Both the position numbers and the translations under genes were made by a program. Under the pieces are notes generated by a model. It did no database searches, was not told the DNA's origin, and saw nothing but the letters and a program-made list of their open reading frames with translations. From Pseudomonadota bacterium (lineage in GTDB: Bacteria; Pseudomonadota; Alphaproteobacteria; Azospirillales; Azospirillaceae), in contig JAEYPE010000160.1 of the NCBI GenBank assembly GCA_023411035.1, forward strand, positions 1 through 27,611: DNA of 27,611 bases, written 5' to 3'. Shown here one piece after another: positions 14,489 to 26,100 of the stretch; the first letter of the stretch is position 1, and each line of letters starts with the position of its first letter.

Positions 14489-16134
14489 GCCACACCCTCC
14501 GCCGCGAGCGTCAGTTCCGTCAGGCGGCCTTCCTCCATGTGCAGGCGGCGGTCGGCGACGTCGAAGTAATGGTCGTCATGGGTCACCGCCACGATGGTCA
14601 GGCCGCGCCGCTTCAGCTCCGGCACGACCTCCCGGTAGAACTTGAAGCGGAAATGCGGGTCCTGGTCGGCGGCCCATTCGTCGAGGATCAGGATCGGCGC
14701 CTTTTCCAGGATCGCGGCGACGAGGCCCAGCCGCTTGCGCTGCCCGGCGGACAGGTCGCGGCGCCCGAACCGGTCGCCCTCCAGCGCGGTGACCCGCTCC
14801 ATCTCCATCCAGCGCATCAGGTCGGCGGCTTCCGGAAGGTTGATGCGGTCCTGGCCGTAGAGGCGGGCGAACAGGTGAAAGTCGGCGAAGACGGTCGCCA
14901 TCAGCTCGCGGTAGGCGGCGATGCGCTGCGGCCCGACCGGCACATCGTCCACCGTCAGCCGCCCGCGCAGCGGGTGGTAGAGGCCCGTCAGCAGTTTGAT
15001 GAAGGTCGATTTGCCGGACCCGTTGCCGCCGGTGATGAAGATCACCTCGCCGCGCCGGATGGTCAGGTCGAAGGGGCCGACCGCGAAGGGCTGCTCTCCC
15101 GGCGGGGCGGGGAAGGCGAACTCCACCCCCTCCATCCTCACCTCGGTGAAATCGACGGGCACCGGCAGGGTCGGGCCGTCGCTTCCGGCCTCCGCCAGTT
15201 CGGCAAGCCGGCCTTCCAGCGCCATCATGCGTCCGGCGGCGGCCTCCGCGGCGCTCATCACCGCCAGCGCCTGCATCAGCCCGAAGACCGGGGCCGACAT
15301 GAAGAAGATGGCGGCGGTGATCTTCACCAGCTCCGCCGAAATGGCATTGGAGTAGGTCGGCACGACGAAGACGACGACGCCCAGCATCAGGTTGAAGGCG
15401 CATTCGCCGAACACGAACTGCTGCCAGGTGTGCAGATGCACCTCTCCGCGGGCGACCGTGGTGCGCTCGGACACGGTGCCGAAGCCGGTGTTCAGGTCGT
15501 GGCTGCGCGCGCTGTTCAGCCGCTGTTCCTTGAAGCCGTCGAACAGGTCCGACACGCCTTCGAACAGGGTGGCCTCCTCCGCCATCATGGCGCGCTGCCG
15601 TTCCTCCAGCGCGCGGCCCAGCCGGATGTAGAACCACGTTCCGCCTCCCAGCAGCCCGCCGATCAGCAGGAAGGCGACCGGGGAAACGGTGGCGATGTAG
15701 AGCAGGATCGTGCCGGTCAGCAGGATCGCCCGCACCGTCATCGCCAGAAAATGGGAGTTCTGGGAGATGAGCTGGCTGTTCTGCGTCACGCTTTCGAACA
15801 GCGGGGTCTGGCCGAAGCGCTCCAGCTTCCACAGGTCGGCGCGGCGGATCCGGTCGAGCAGACGCATGCGCAGCGTGTCGACCACCTCCTCCATGTCCGC
15901 CGACAGGCTGGCGACCATGCGGCCTTCCAGGATCGCGTAGACGATCACGCTGGCGACGAAGGCGGCGGCGAGCGGCACGTTGACGAAGTCGGCCTTCTCC
16001 GCGGCGATCTCCTCCGCCCCGCGGTTGACCAGGGCGAGCACCAGCGTGGAAGAGAGCGCCGAACCCAGGGCATAGAGGATCAGCCGGCGCAGCGGCAGCG
16101 GTCCCAGCCGTCCCAGCAGGCGGAGGAGATTCAT
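14485..16134 (-). CDS. Cyclic-peptide-type ABC exporter, fused permease-ATPase (first copy)
   Basis: A 549-residue paralogue of the next gene with the same layout: membrane domain in the first 300 residues, then Walker A GGNGSGKST, signature LSAGQRKRLGL and Walker B ILILDEWAADQDP, switch histidine in IVAVTHDDHYFDVADRR. I set the start at 16134 (MNLLRLLGRLGPLPLRRL) because the membrane domain begins there and its length then equals that of the partner; the open frame further upstream is a shadow of the dioxygenase gene. The ribosome site is weak, 25 bp after the dioxygenase stop. Both exporters keep all catalytic ATPase residues, so neither looks like a degenerate half. The substrate is presumably the product of the synthetase encoded upstream. 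Confidence 0.94.
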   Translation of the reverse strand: MNLLRLLGRLGPLPLRRLILYALGSALSSTLVLALVNRGAEEIAAEKADFVNVPLAAAFVASVIVYAILEGRMVASLSADMEEVVDTLRMRLLDRIRRADLWKLERFGQTPLFESVTQNSQLISQNSHFLAMTVRAILLTGTILLYIATVSPVAFLLIGGLLGGGTWFYIRLGRALEERQRAMMAEEATLFEGVSDLFDGFKEQRLNSARSHDLNTGFGTVSERTTVARGEVHLHTWQQFVFGECAFNLMLGVVVFVVPTYSNAISAELVKITAAIFFMSAPVFGLMQALAVMSAAEAAAGRMMALEGRLAELAEAGSDGPTLPVPVDFTEVRMEGVEFAFPAPPGEQPFAVGPFDLTIRRGEVIFITGGNGSGKSTFIKLLTGLYHPLRGRLTVDDVPVGPQRIAAYRELMATVFADFHLFARLYGQDRINLPEAADLMRWMEMERVTALEGDRFGRRDLSAGQRKRLGLVAAILEKAPILILDEWAADQDPHFRFKFYREVVPELKRRGLTIVAVTHDDHYFDVADRRLHMEEGRLTELTLAAEGVA

Positions 16135-16159
16135 CGCGCGCCCCGGCGCGGCGAAGCGG

Positions 16160-17176
16160 TCATTGGATGGTTGCTTCCTGTTGCGGGTGATGAAGGGGGC
16201 GTGCGGAGTCCTGCGGGGCGCCGTCGTCGATGCGGATGCGCAGCGCGTGGCGTTCCGGGTCGGCGAAGGCGCCGCGCCCGTGAAGCGCCTCGTGGTTGTT
16301 GATCGCCAGCAGGGAATCGGACTCCATGAAGGTCTCCAGCCGCCGGGCGGGATTGTCCAACTCCGCTTGAAGGATGGCAAGCGCCCGGCGAACGTCCGGC
16401 GTATCATGCTCCGGACAGGCGTGAAGGCCGCGTCGCAGCGTATCGGTGCGAAAGCGGATGCTGGGACGCTCGCCGAAAACGGTGGCGAAGGTGACCTCCA
16501 CCGCGTCCCGCGATCCGGTGCTGGTGAAGGTGGCGGGGATGCGGAACGGCAGCGCCCGCCGCGACAGCAGGTCCAGCGCCCAGCGCCCCTCCTCGTTGGC
16601 GGCCAGCGCCTCGCGGACGCAGCGGACGTCGCGCAGACTGGACCGCCCGCCGCCGCAGGCCGCCTCCCTCGCGAAATAGAGCAGCATGTAGCGTTCGGGG
16701 GTCGGGAAATACTGGGTGTCGGTGTGGAAATCGGCCTCGTCGGCGTGTTCCGAGAAGGTGGAGGCGCTGCCGGTTCGGACCATCTCGGGCCGGACCTTGA
16801 TGTCCCACACCACCTTGCGGTCGATCCGGTCGGTCGCGGTCGGTGTGCCCATGCAGACCGCCAGCGCGTAGAGCAGGCGCCGCCGCGTGCCGAGGTCCCG
16901 GTGGCCGAGATGGGCGCGGCGGATCAGCACGCCGCTGTGGCTGGTCTCCAGCCGGTCGCGGATCGCCTCGGCCAGGGCGGACAGGCCGGGGGCCGCCTCG
17001 GTCAGTTCCCCGCGCAGATCGGCCTCCCGCCCGTCCGGGACGAGGGACGCGGCGTCCGTCTCTGCCCCGTGGCGGGCCGCCAGGACATCCAGGATGCGCC
17101 CCGCCTCCGCATCGGACAAGGGGGCCACGGTGAACTCCCCGGCGCGGAAACCCAGGTCTTGGACGTGCTTCAGCAT
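16160..17176 (-). CDS. TauD/clavaminate-synthase-like Fe(II)/2-oxoglutarate dioxygenase
   Basis: A 338-residue non-haem iron oxygenase. The metal triad is visible as His151 and Asp153 (FHTDTQYFPTPERYMLLYF) and His299 (NNHEALHGRGAF); Arg313 in ALRIRID is the likely 2-oxoglutarate ligand. In synthetase clusters such enzymes usually beta-hydroxylate a free or carrier-bound amino acid (SyrP, VioC and related enzymes), which is the probable role here; the substrate cannot be read from the sequence. I prefer the ATG at 17176 because a GGAG lies six bases before it. An in-frame ATG at 17197 overlaps the synthetase stop codon (ATGA) but has no ribosome site, and coupling from there is also possible. 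The first 135 residues are less conserved. It lies between the synthetase and the exporters in the operon. Confidence 0.88.
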   Translation of the reverse strand: MLKHVQDLGFRAGEFTVAPLSDAEAGRILDVLAARHGAETDAASLVPDGREADLRGELTEAAPGLSALAEAIRDRLETSHSGVLIRRAHLGHRDLGTRRRLLYALAVCMGTPTATDRIDRKVVWDIKVRPEMVRTGSASTFSEHADEADFHTDTQYFPTPERYMLLYFAREAACGGGRSSLRDVRCVREALAANEEGRWALDLLSRRALPFRIPATFTSTGSRDAVEVTFATVFGERPSIRFRTDTLRRGLHACPEHDTPDVRRALAILQAELDNPARRLETFMESDSLLAINNHEALHGRGAFADPERHALRIRIDDGAPQDSARPLHHPQQEATIQ

Positions 17177-17193
17177 GGTGACTCCAGAGGCGT

Positions 17194-20100
17194 TCATCGG
17201 GTGAAGAGGTCCGCTGCGGCGCGCAGCATGTCGGCCTGTCCGGCGCGGGGAACGGGCGGCCAGCGGAAGCCCATGCGGTCCAGAAGCCATTGAGTGCGTT
17301 CGGAGGTCAGTTCCTGGCGCCGCCCGCGCGCCTGGGGCGAGCGTCCGCTGTAGAGGCCGAAGCCTTCCAGCGTCTGGGCCAGGGCGCTGTCCATCTCCGG
17401 CTCCCCGATGGCGCGTTCCAGCCGGTCGAGCAGGGCGTCGAAGCCCACTGCCCGCACCGCCCCCTCCATGCCGCTTGCGGAGGTCACGAAGTCGGCCAGC
17501 GTGTCGCGGCGGTGGTTTTCCACATGGTGCGTCTCGTTGGCGAGACCGGCGGCGCCCGCCAGCAGCGCCACGGCGCGGGCCACGAGGTCCACATGGCACA
17601 GCCAGACGTGCGAATCGTCGGGCACCACCCCCAGCCGCACGAAGGCGGCCAACTGCCGGAAAAAGGCGTTGTCCCGCAGGTTCAACTGCAACGGCCCGCC
17701 TTCCGCCGCGAAGACGACGTTGCCGACGCGGTGGATGCTGGCGTTGCGGAGTTCCCCGCGCGCCGCCGTGACCAAGCGTTCCGCCTCCTGCTTGCTGCGG
17801 ACATAGTAGTTCTCGTCGAGGGTCTGCGGCACCGCGTCGTACTCGGTGAAGAGGTGGAAGCCTTCCTCCGGAGCCTTGCCGCTGACCGACAGGGTGGAGA
17901 CCAGGTGGAAATCCGCCGGGTCACTCCGCCGCACGGCGGCGAGGTCGAGAAGCCGGCGCGTCGCCTCCACATTGTCGGCGTGGAACTCCGCGTAGTGGCC
18001 GAAATGGTTGACGTTGGCGGCGCAGTGGAAGACTGCCTGCACCTCCTCCGCCAGCGTGCCGTGCACGGCGGGTGTAAGGCCCAGCCCGTCGCGGCGCAGG
18101 TCGCCGGCCCGAACGGACAGGCGCGGATCGGCGATCAGCGCGGCCCCCTTCTCCGCCCCGAAGTAGCCGCCCAGCACGCGGCCCAGCCGGGCGCGGGCGG
18201 CCCCGTCGTCGTCCCCGCGGACCAAGGCGGTCACCTGGCGCGCCGGATCGGCCAGCAATTCCCGCAGCAGGTAGGCGCCGAGATAGCCGGTAGCCCCGGT
18301 CAGCAGCACGTTGCCGTAATCCCGCCGCTCATTACCGTCGAAGGAGGCGTAGCCGGCGTTGCGGGCCTCGTAGGCGTTCTGCTGTTCGGCCAGCGCCCGG
18401 TCGCGGGCGGCGTCGAAGGCGGGCAGGTTCGCCTGATAATCCTGCCAGTGGGCGCGGACGGAGCCGATCACCCGGTGCAGATGGTCCGGCTGGGGCCGCA
18501 GGCGCAACGCGAAGTCGGCGAGCACCGGGGCTTCATAAAGGTCATTGATCTTGCAGGCGAATTCACGGCGCAGCCGATTGACCACGGCGATGGCCCGCAG
18601 GCTGTCGCCGCCCAGTTCGAAGAAGCCGGCCTCCCGCCCCGGAACGGGCCGCTGAAGCTGCTCCGCCCACAGGTCGGCCACCCGCTGCTCCACCGCGGTG
18701 CGCGGCGGGGTGAAGGCGCCGTTACCCTCGGAGGGGGCGGGGCTGGCGGCGGTGTGGTCGGCCAGTGCTTGCAGCAGCGCCTTGCGGTCCACCTTGCCGG
18801 CCACCGTCACCGGGATGGCAGGCACCCGGATCACCGCCGCCGGCACCATGTAGGCGGGCAGTGCCGCCGCCGCATGGGCGGCCCAGCTTGCCTGACTCGG
18901 CTCCGTGGCATCCGGGGCGAGGCTGACGAAGGCCCACAGGGTTTGCGCGCCGCCCGGTGGCATGTCCACCAGGGCGACCGCCTGCTGGACGCCGGGATAG
19001 GCTTCCAGCCGGTGTTCGATCTCGCCAAGCTCCACGCGCTGGCCGCGCAGCTTCACCTGGCTGTCCGACCGCCCAAGCACCAGCAGTTCCCCGTCCGGCA
19101 GCCAGCGGCCCAGGTCGCCGGTGCGGTAGCGGCGTCCCTTCGAAGTCTCCACGAACACGGCGGCGGTCAGGTCGGGCCGGTTCAGATAGCCGATGGCCAG
19201 CCCCATACCGCTCAGCCAGACATGGCCGACGCTGCCGGGGGGCACCGGCTCCCCCTCCTCGTCCAGGATGTGGATGGCGGTGTTGGGCAGCGGGCGCCCG
19301 GCGGTCATCCGCGGCGAGTCCGGCACCAGAACCCCGATGCTGGCCGCGGCGGTGTTCTCGGTCGGCCCGTAGCCGTTGATGTAACGCAGCCGGGCCGCGT
19401 AATGCAGCGCGTCGGCGGCGTTGGGCGGTTCGCCCACCGTCATCAGGATGCGCAGGGTCGGGAAGTCCGCCTGCTCGAACAGCCGCAGGTAGGAGGGCGG
19501 CAGGGTGGCCGAGGTGACGCCCAGCCGTTCCATCTTGGCGCGCAGGCCGGCGGTGTCGTCCATTTCCGACCGGCGGATGGGCACGACGGCGCCGCCCGTC
19601 ACCCAGGTCATCGCGGTATCGGAGATCCAGGCGTCGAAGGAGGGAGAGGAGCTGAGAAGCGTCCGCTCGTCCGGCTGGACGCCCATCATGCGCGCCATGG
19701 ACAAGCCGAGGTTCAGCGTGCCGCCATGATGCAGCATCACCCCCTTCGGCTGTCCGGTGGAGCCCGAGGTGTGGATGATGTAGGCCAGATCGCCGGGTGC
19801 GCTGCGCTCTCCGGCCTCCGGTTCGTGGGCGTGGGCGGCGCGGAAATCGTCGGTCAGGGTTTCCGGGCGCAGGAGGGTGTAGCCGGCCTGCTCCAGCGGG
19901 GCGGGCAGGGCGTGGCCGTCCAACGCCACCACCACGCGGATTCCGGCGTCGCAGGCGATGAAGGCCAGCCGCTCCGCCGGCAGGTCGCGGGTCAGCGGCA
20001 GATAGGCGGCCCCGGCCTTCCAGATCGCCAGAACCGCTTCCGGCAGGGCGGGCGAGCGTTCCGTCAGGACGCCCACCGGCTCCCCGCGTCCGACGCCGTG

Positions 20101-23100
20101 GGCCAGCAGGGCGTGGGCCAGCGCGTTGGCGCGGGCGTTCATCGTGGCGTAGCCGATCGCCCCCTCGTCGGTGATGAGGGCGGGGCGGTCCGGCTGCGAG
20201 CGCGCCAGTTCGGCGAACCGGTGATGCAGGCAGGGGGCCGGGTGCGGCATCGCCGGGCCGTGCTCCCAGGCCGCGAGCAGCGCTTCCTCCTCCGGCAGAA
20301 GGGTGGGCAGCGGCGCGCCCGGCGCCCGGTCCGGATCGGCCAGCAGCCGCGCCCAGCCGGCCAGCGCCGTGGTCCAGGCGCGGGCGGTCTCCCGCTCATA
20401 GAGGGCGGCGTTGGCGTAGAACTGGAGGACCAGCCCGCCGTCCGCCTGCCCCTCATGGACCAGAACGATGTCCTGGGCGGGAACGCTGTGGCGAAGCTCG
20501 TAGCGGATGTCCTCGCCGTCGATGGCGTCGATCCCCACGAAGCGCAGGCCGGTGTTTTGTGGGCCGGTGCCTTGCGGTCCGGCCAGGGCCGGATTCTCCG
20601 TCACCGCCAGATCGAACAGCGGGTAGCGGCCCGGATGGTGCGCCTGCGGCTGGCCGCGGCGGAACTCCTGATAAATGCGGGCGAAGGGATAGCGGCCATG
20701 GCGCAACGCCTCCGCCAGACGGCCCTGCGTGGCCTTGACCGTCTGTTCCAGCGGCCCGGTCCGGTCCAAGCGGAAGGGCACCGGCAGCATGTTCACGTAG
20801 TAGCCGACGACGCCCGCCTCCTCCGCCGTCTCGCGGGTGGAGGCGGCGGTGCCCATCAGGAACTCCGTCCGGCCCGTGCGGCGGCTCACCTCACGCGCCA
20901 TCAGGGTCATCATCAGGGCGTGCAGGCTGGCGCCGTTGCGCCGGGCGAAGGCGCGCAACGCCTCCGCGACGTGCGGGGTGAGGCGGATGCGGTGGCAATG
21001 GCTTCCCCTGGCCGTTCCCGCGCTGCGCACGGGCGGGCGGGGCAGGTCGAGCGGCCATTCCTCGAAGGCGGCGGGGGCGATCCCGGCGAGCAGGCGTTGC
21101 CAGTGCTCCGCGTCCCCCCTTGCGGCCTTGCCGGACAGGTAGGCTTCCTCCCGCGCGGCGGAGCGGCCGAAGCCGGGGGCGGGGGAGCCCGATGCCCCGC
21201 CGCGCAGGAGGAAAGCGAGGTCGTCGGCCAGAAGGCCGAGCGACAGACCGTCGCCGATGGAATGGTGCAGGACCAGCCAGAACAGGTCGCCGCTACCGTC
21301 CGCCACCCGAACCAGCCCGGCCCGCCACAGCGGCGGAGTGGCCATGGCGAAGGGTTCGGTTTGGCGCGCCCGGATATGGTCTAGCGCGGCGGCGCGGTCG
21401 ATGGCTGTGACCAATTCCAGCCCGGCGGTCGTGGCGCGGACGACACGGCGGAGCGTGCCGCCCTCGTCCTCCTGGAAGCCGGTGCGCAGGGCCTCGTGGC
21501 GGTCGGCCAGGGCGCTCCAGGCGTCGTGCCAGCGGTCGTCGGCGGGAGTTTCACCCGCCACCGCCAGGGTCAGGGGGATGTTGAAGCCGCGGGTGTCCAG
21601 CCCGGCCTGTTCGGCCACCCAGAATTCCCGCTGGCCCTCCGTCGCGCGATCGGATTCGGCGTCGGGCGGTGCTTCTGCGGGTGCGGTGTTGGTGAGGCGG
21701 GCGGCGAAGCCGCGCAGGGTCGGCTCGGTGAAGAGGTCGCGGGCGGAAACGGGGCGTCCCAGCTCCTTTTCGAGCGCGTGGGCGACGGCGATGGCGAGAA
21801 GGCTGTGACCGCCGAGCGCGAAGAAATTGTCGTCGCGCCACACCGGGCCGCGGCCCAACTGCGCCTCCCAGACGCGGGAGACGGCTTCCTCAAGACGGCC
21901 CTGCGGCTGTACCCGCGCGCTCTGCGGGGCGTGGCCGGCGATCCGCCGTTGCAGCGCCGCCCGGTCCACCTTGCCCGACGCGGTGACCGGCACCGTGTCC
22001 ACCGCGATCACCCCCGCCGGGATCATCACGGCGGGCAGCCGTTCGGCCAGCCAGCCGCGCCAGGACTCCTCCGCCGGGACCGGCTTGCCGGGGACGGGGC
22101 GGACGAAGGCCCACAGGCTTTGCGCCGCACCGGCCTTGCCCTGCACCAGAGCCACCGCCTGCGCCGCGTCCGGGTGGCTTCCCAGCGCCTGTTCGATCTC
22201 GCCCAGTTCGATCCGGATGCCGTTCAGTTTCACCTGATCGTCGATGCGGCTCAGCACCTCCAACTCGCCTTCGGCGCGCCAGCGCCCGAGGTCGCCGGAA
22301 CGGTAGAGCCGCCCGGCTCCCGTCCCGACGAAGGCCGCCGCTTCCTGCTCCGGACGGTTCAGATAGCCGCGGGCGAGGTTGGCGCCGCCCAGCCAGATTT
22401 CGCCCACCGCTCCCGGCGGTACCGGCTGGCCCGCCGCGTCGCGGATGTGGATGGAGGTGTTGGGCAGCGGACGCCCGACGGACAGGAAGCCCCGGTCCGC
22501 CGCGCTCAGCAGGCCCATGGCGCTGGTGATGGTGTTCTCGGTCGGGCCGTAGGCGTTGTAATAGCGGAGCCGCCCGGCATAGGTACGCACGTCCGCCGCC
22601 AGCGGCGCCTCGCCCCCCGTCACCAGGATGCGCAGGGACGGCAGGTCCGCCCCCGCGAACAGGCGCAGATAGGTCGGGGTCAGGTCGGCGACCGTCACCC
22701 GATGCTCCGCCAGGAAGGCCATCAGGCGGGACGGCGCGCTCAGCACCTCGTAGGGAACGGCGCAGAGCGCCGCCCCGGCGGCCAGCGGCACCCCGATGTC
22801 CGACAGCGACACGTCGAAGGAAGGGGAGGCGAACATCAGCGTCCGGTCGTCGGCGGTCAGGCCGAAGATGTCCACGGCGCCCAGCACCATGTTCACGTAG
22901 GCGCCGTGCGTCACCGGCGTCCCCTTGGGCTGGCCGGTGGAGCCGGAGGTGTAGAGGATGTAGGCCGTATCTTCCGGTCCGACGAAGGTTTGCGGACGGT
23001 GGGCGTGCGCGGTGCGGAAGCCGGCGGACAGATCCTCCGGGCGCAGGCAGGGCAGGCTGGAAAGAGCCTCCGGCACCGCCGCGCCGTCCAGCGGCAGCAG

Positions 23101-26100
23101 CAGGGCCGCCCCGGCGTCCCCGGCGATGAAAGCCAGCCGCTCCGCCGGCAGATCGGCGGCCAGCGGGAGATAAACGCCCCCCGCCTTCCACACGCCCAGC
23201 AAGGCGGCGGGCAGGTTGGGGGAACGGCCCGTCAGAACGCCGACCACGGTCCCGCGCTCCACCCCTCGCTCCCGCAGGGCGTGGGCGATGGCGTTGGCCT
23301 CCGCTTCCACCGTGCGGTAGGTCAGCACGCGGTCGTCCGCGATGACCGCCGGGCGCCCGCCCTGGCCGGTGCCGGGCCGGTCGATCAGCCGTTCGAACAG
23401 CGCGTGGAAGGGCAGTGCCGGGCGCTCCGCCATCGGGCCATGCTCCCACGCCGCAAGGGTGGATTCCTCCTCCGGCAGCAGGGTGGGCGGCACCGTATCG
23501 GCGCGGGCGGACTCCGCGCCCAGCCAGTGCGCCCAGCCGGTCAGCGCCCCGAACCAGCGCTCCGCAGTGTCCTTCGCGTAAAGCGCCGCGTTGACGTGCC
23601 ATTGCAGCAGCAGTCCGCCATCCGCCAGCCCTTCATGGATCAGCACCATGTCCTGGCCGGGGGAATGGCCGGTCCGCTCATAGGCCGAGCCCTCGTGATC
23701 GGGGCGGACGAAGCGCAGCGGGCCGGTGGCGGGGGCGCCTTGCGGATTCTCCGTCACCGCGATGTCGAACAGCGGGTAGCGGTTGGGGTCGCGGTGCTGC
23801 GGACGCTCCGCCCAAAAGCCGTGATAGAGCCGCGCGAAGGGCAGGCGGGCGTGCTGCAACGCTTCGGCCAGAGCCGCCTGGGTGGCGCGCAGTTCCGCTC
23901 CGAAGGGGGTTCCGGCGGCGGGGCGGAAGGCCAGCGGCAGCATGTTCACGCCATAGCCGACGACCCGCGCGTCCTCGGCGGTTTCCCGGATGTCGCCGGT
24001 CGTGCCGATGGTGAAGGCGCTGCGCCCGGTGCGCCGACGCACCTCGCGCGCCAGCAGGGTCAGGAGGACGGCGTGCAGGCTGGCCTCGTGCCGGCGGGCG
24101 ACGGCCTTCAGCCCGGTGGCGGTGGCCGGGTCGAGCCGCACTTCGAAGCGATGGCTGCCCGATGCCGCCCCGGCGGCGCGCGGCGTGTCGAGCGGCCAAT
24201 CGTCGAAGGCGTCGGCGGGCAGGGCCGACAGCAATGCCTGCCAATGGGCCTCGTCCGCCGCGCGGGCCGGGCTGTCGAGATAGCGCCGCTCGCGGGCGGC
24301 CATGGCGGCATGGCGCGCGGGCAGGGGCGGCAGACGCTCGCCGGACAGCAGCGCGGTCAGCTCTTCCAGCAGGATGCCGACCGAACGCCCGTCGCCGATG
24401 GAATGGTGGACCGCCATCCAGAACAGCGGCGCACCGCCGTCCGCAGGCGTCACCAGCCCGGCCCGCCACAACGGCGCCGTCGCCATGGCGAAGGGGACGC
24501 CCTGCCGGGCGCGGATGTGGGCCAGCGCCGCGGCGCGGTCGGGCTGCGTGGAAAACTCCAGCGCACCATCGACGGTGGGGGCGATGCGGCGATGCAGGCG
24601 CCCCTCCGCGTCCTCCGCGAAGGTCGTGCGCAACGCCTCATGCCGCGCCGCGAGCGCCGTCCAGGCGTCGGTCCAGCGGGCCGGGTCCGGCACCTCTCCA
24701 TTGACGGCGCGGATCACCGGGATGGTGAAGGGGCGCGTGTCCAGCCCCGCGGCCTCGGCCACCCAGAACTCCCGCTCTCCTTCGGTGGCGAGGTCGGAAT
24801 GGTCCGCATCGGTCGGCGGCGCTTCCGCGTCACGCAATTCCTCCACCTTGCGGGCGAAGCCGGCCAAAGTCGGGGCGGCGAACAGGGCGCGCGCCGGGAC
24901 ACTCAGGCCCAGATCCTGCGACAGCCGGTGCGCGATGGTCACCGCCAGCAGGCTGTTTCCGCCGAGCGCGAAGAAATTGTCGGCGCGCGCAACTTCTTCG
25001 CCCAGCAGATCGCTCCAAAGGGCGGCGATGCGGCTTTCCAGCCCCTCCAGCGGCCCCTGCCGCTCCGCCGTGGCGGCGTGGCCTTGGGAGTGGGCGAGGC
25101 GGAGCAGGGCGTCGCGGTCGATCTTGCCCGCGGGCGTCAGGGGAACGCTCTCCACCGCCGTCACGCTGGCCGGCACCATGAAGGAGGGCAGGCGGTCGGC
25201 CAGGAAGGCGCGCCACGCCTCCTCGTCGGGCAGCGTGGCCCCCTCCTTGGCGCGGACGAAGGCGCGCAGGGCCTTGGTGCCCTCCGCCGCGGCGTCCACC
25301 AGAACGACGGCCTGGGCGGCGGCGGGGTGGGCCAGCAAGTCCTGCTCGATCTCGCCCAGTTCCACCCGCTGGCCGTGCAGCTTCACCTGATGGTCGATGC
25401 GCCCGCAGAGGATCAATTGCCCGTCCGGAGTCCAGCGGCCCAGGTCGCCGGTGCGGTAGAAGCGGCCTTCCGCCGTCTCCACGAAGGCGCTGGCGGTCAG
25501 GTCCGGGTTGTTGAGATAGCCGCGTGCCAGCCCGACCCCGCCCAGCCACAATTCCCCCGGCAGGCCCGGCGGTACCGGCGTGCCGTCGGGGCGGCGCAGC
25601 GTGACGCGGCTGTTGGGCAGCGGACGCCCGGCGGGCACCGGGCCGCCGGTTCCGGTGTCCGGCGCGATGCGGCCCATGGACACGAGGATGCTCGCCTCCG
25701 TGGGGCCATAGGCATTCCAGAAGGCAAGATCCGCCGCGTGGTGGCGGGCGTCGTCGGCGTTCGGCGCCTCTCCGCCGGTCAGCAGGATGCGCAGGCCGCG
25801 GAACGGCTTCTCCTTGCTGACCCGCAGGTAGGAGGGCGAGTGGAAGGCCACGGTGACGCCCAATTCCGCGTAGGCGTCCTTCAGCGCCCAGGGATCGTCG
25901 CGCAGGTCCGGCGGCACCGGCACCAGCGCCATGCCGTGCAGCAGCGCCAGCCCGAGTTCCCACAGCGAGGCGTCGAATCCCGGCGTCGCGGCCAGCGACA
26001 TGCGGTCGTCGGCCCGCAGCCCGACCGTTTCCCCGGTCGCCAGGGCGGCGTTGATGAAACCGTCGTGCCGGACGGCGACCCCCTTCGGATGCCCCGTCGT

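Noticed and set aside
16135..16407. N-terminal extension of the first exporter to 16407
   Set aside because: The extension is antisense-free shadow of the dioxygenase gene, has no membrane or family features, and the start at 16134 makes both exporters equal in length.
12063..17197. Reading the cluster as a siderophore system because of the PvdE-like exporters
   Set aside because: No TonB receptor, hydroxamate or catechol enzyme, or iron regulator is seen in the window, and SyrD/PvdE-type exporters also serve non-siderophore peptides.
17290..21384. Very long open plus-strand frame antisense to the synthetase
   Set aside because: Its translation is rich in Gly/Arg/His/Gln without any family motif. 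It is the expected shadow of a GC-rich codon-biased gene on the other strand.
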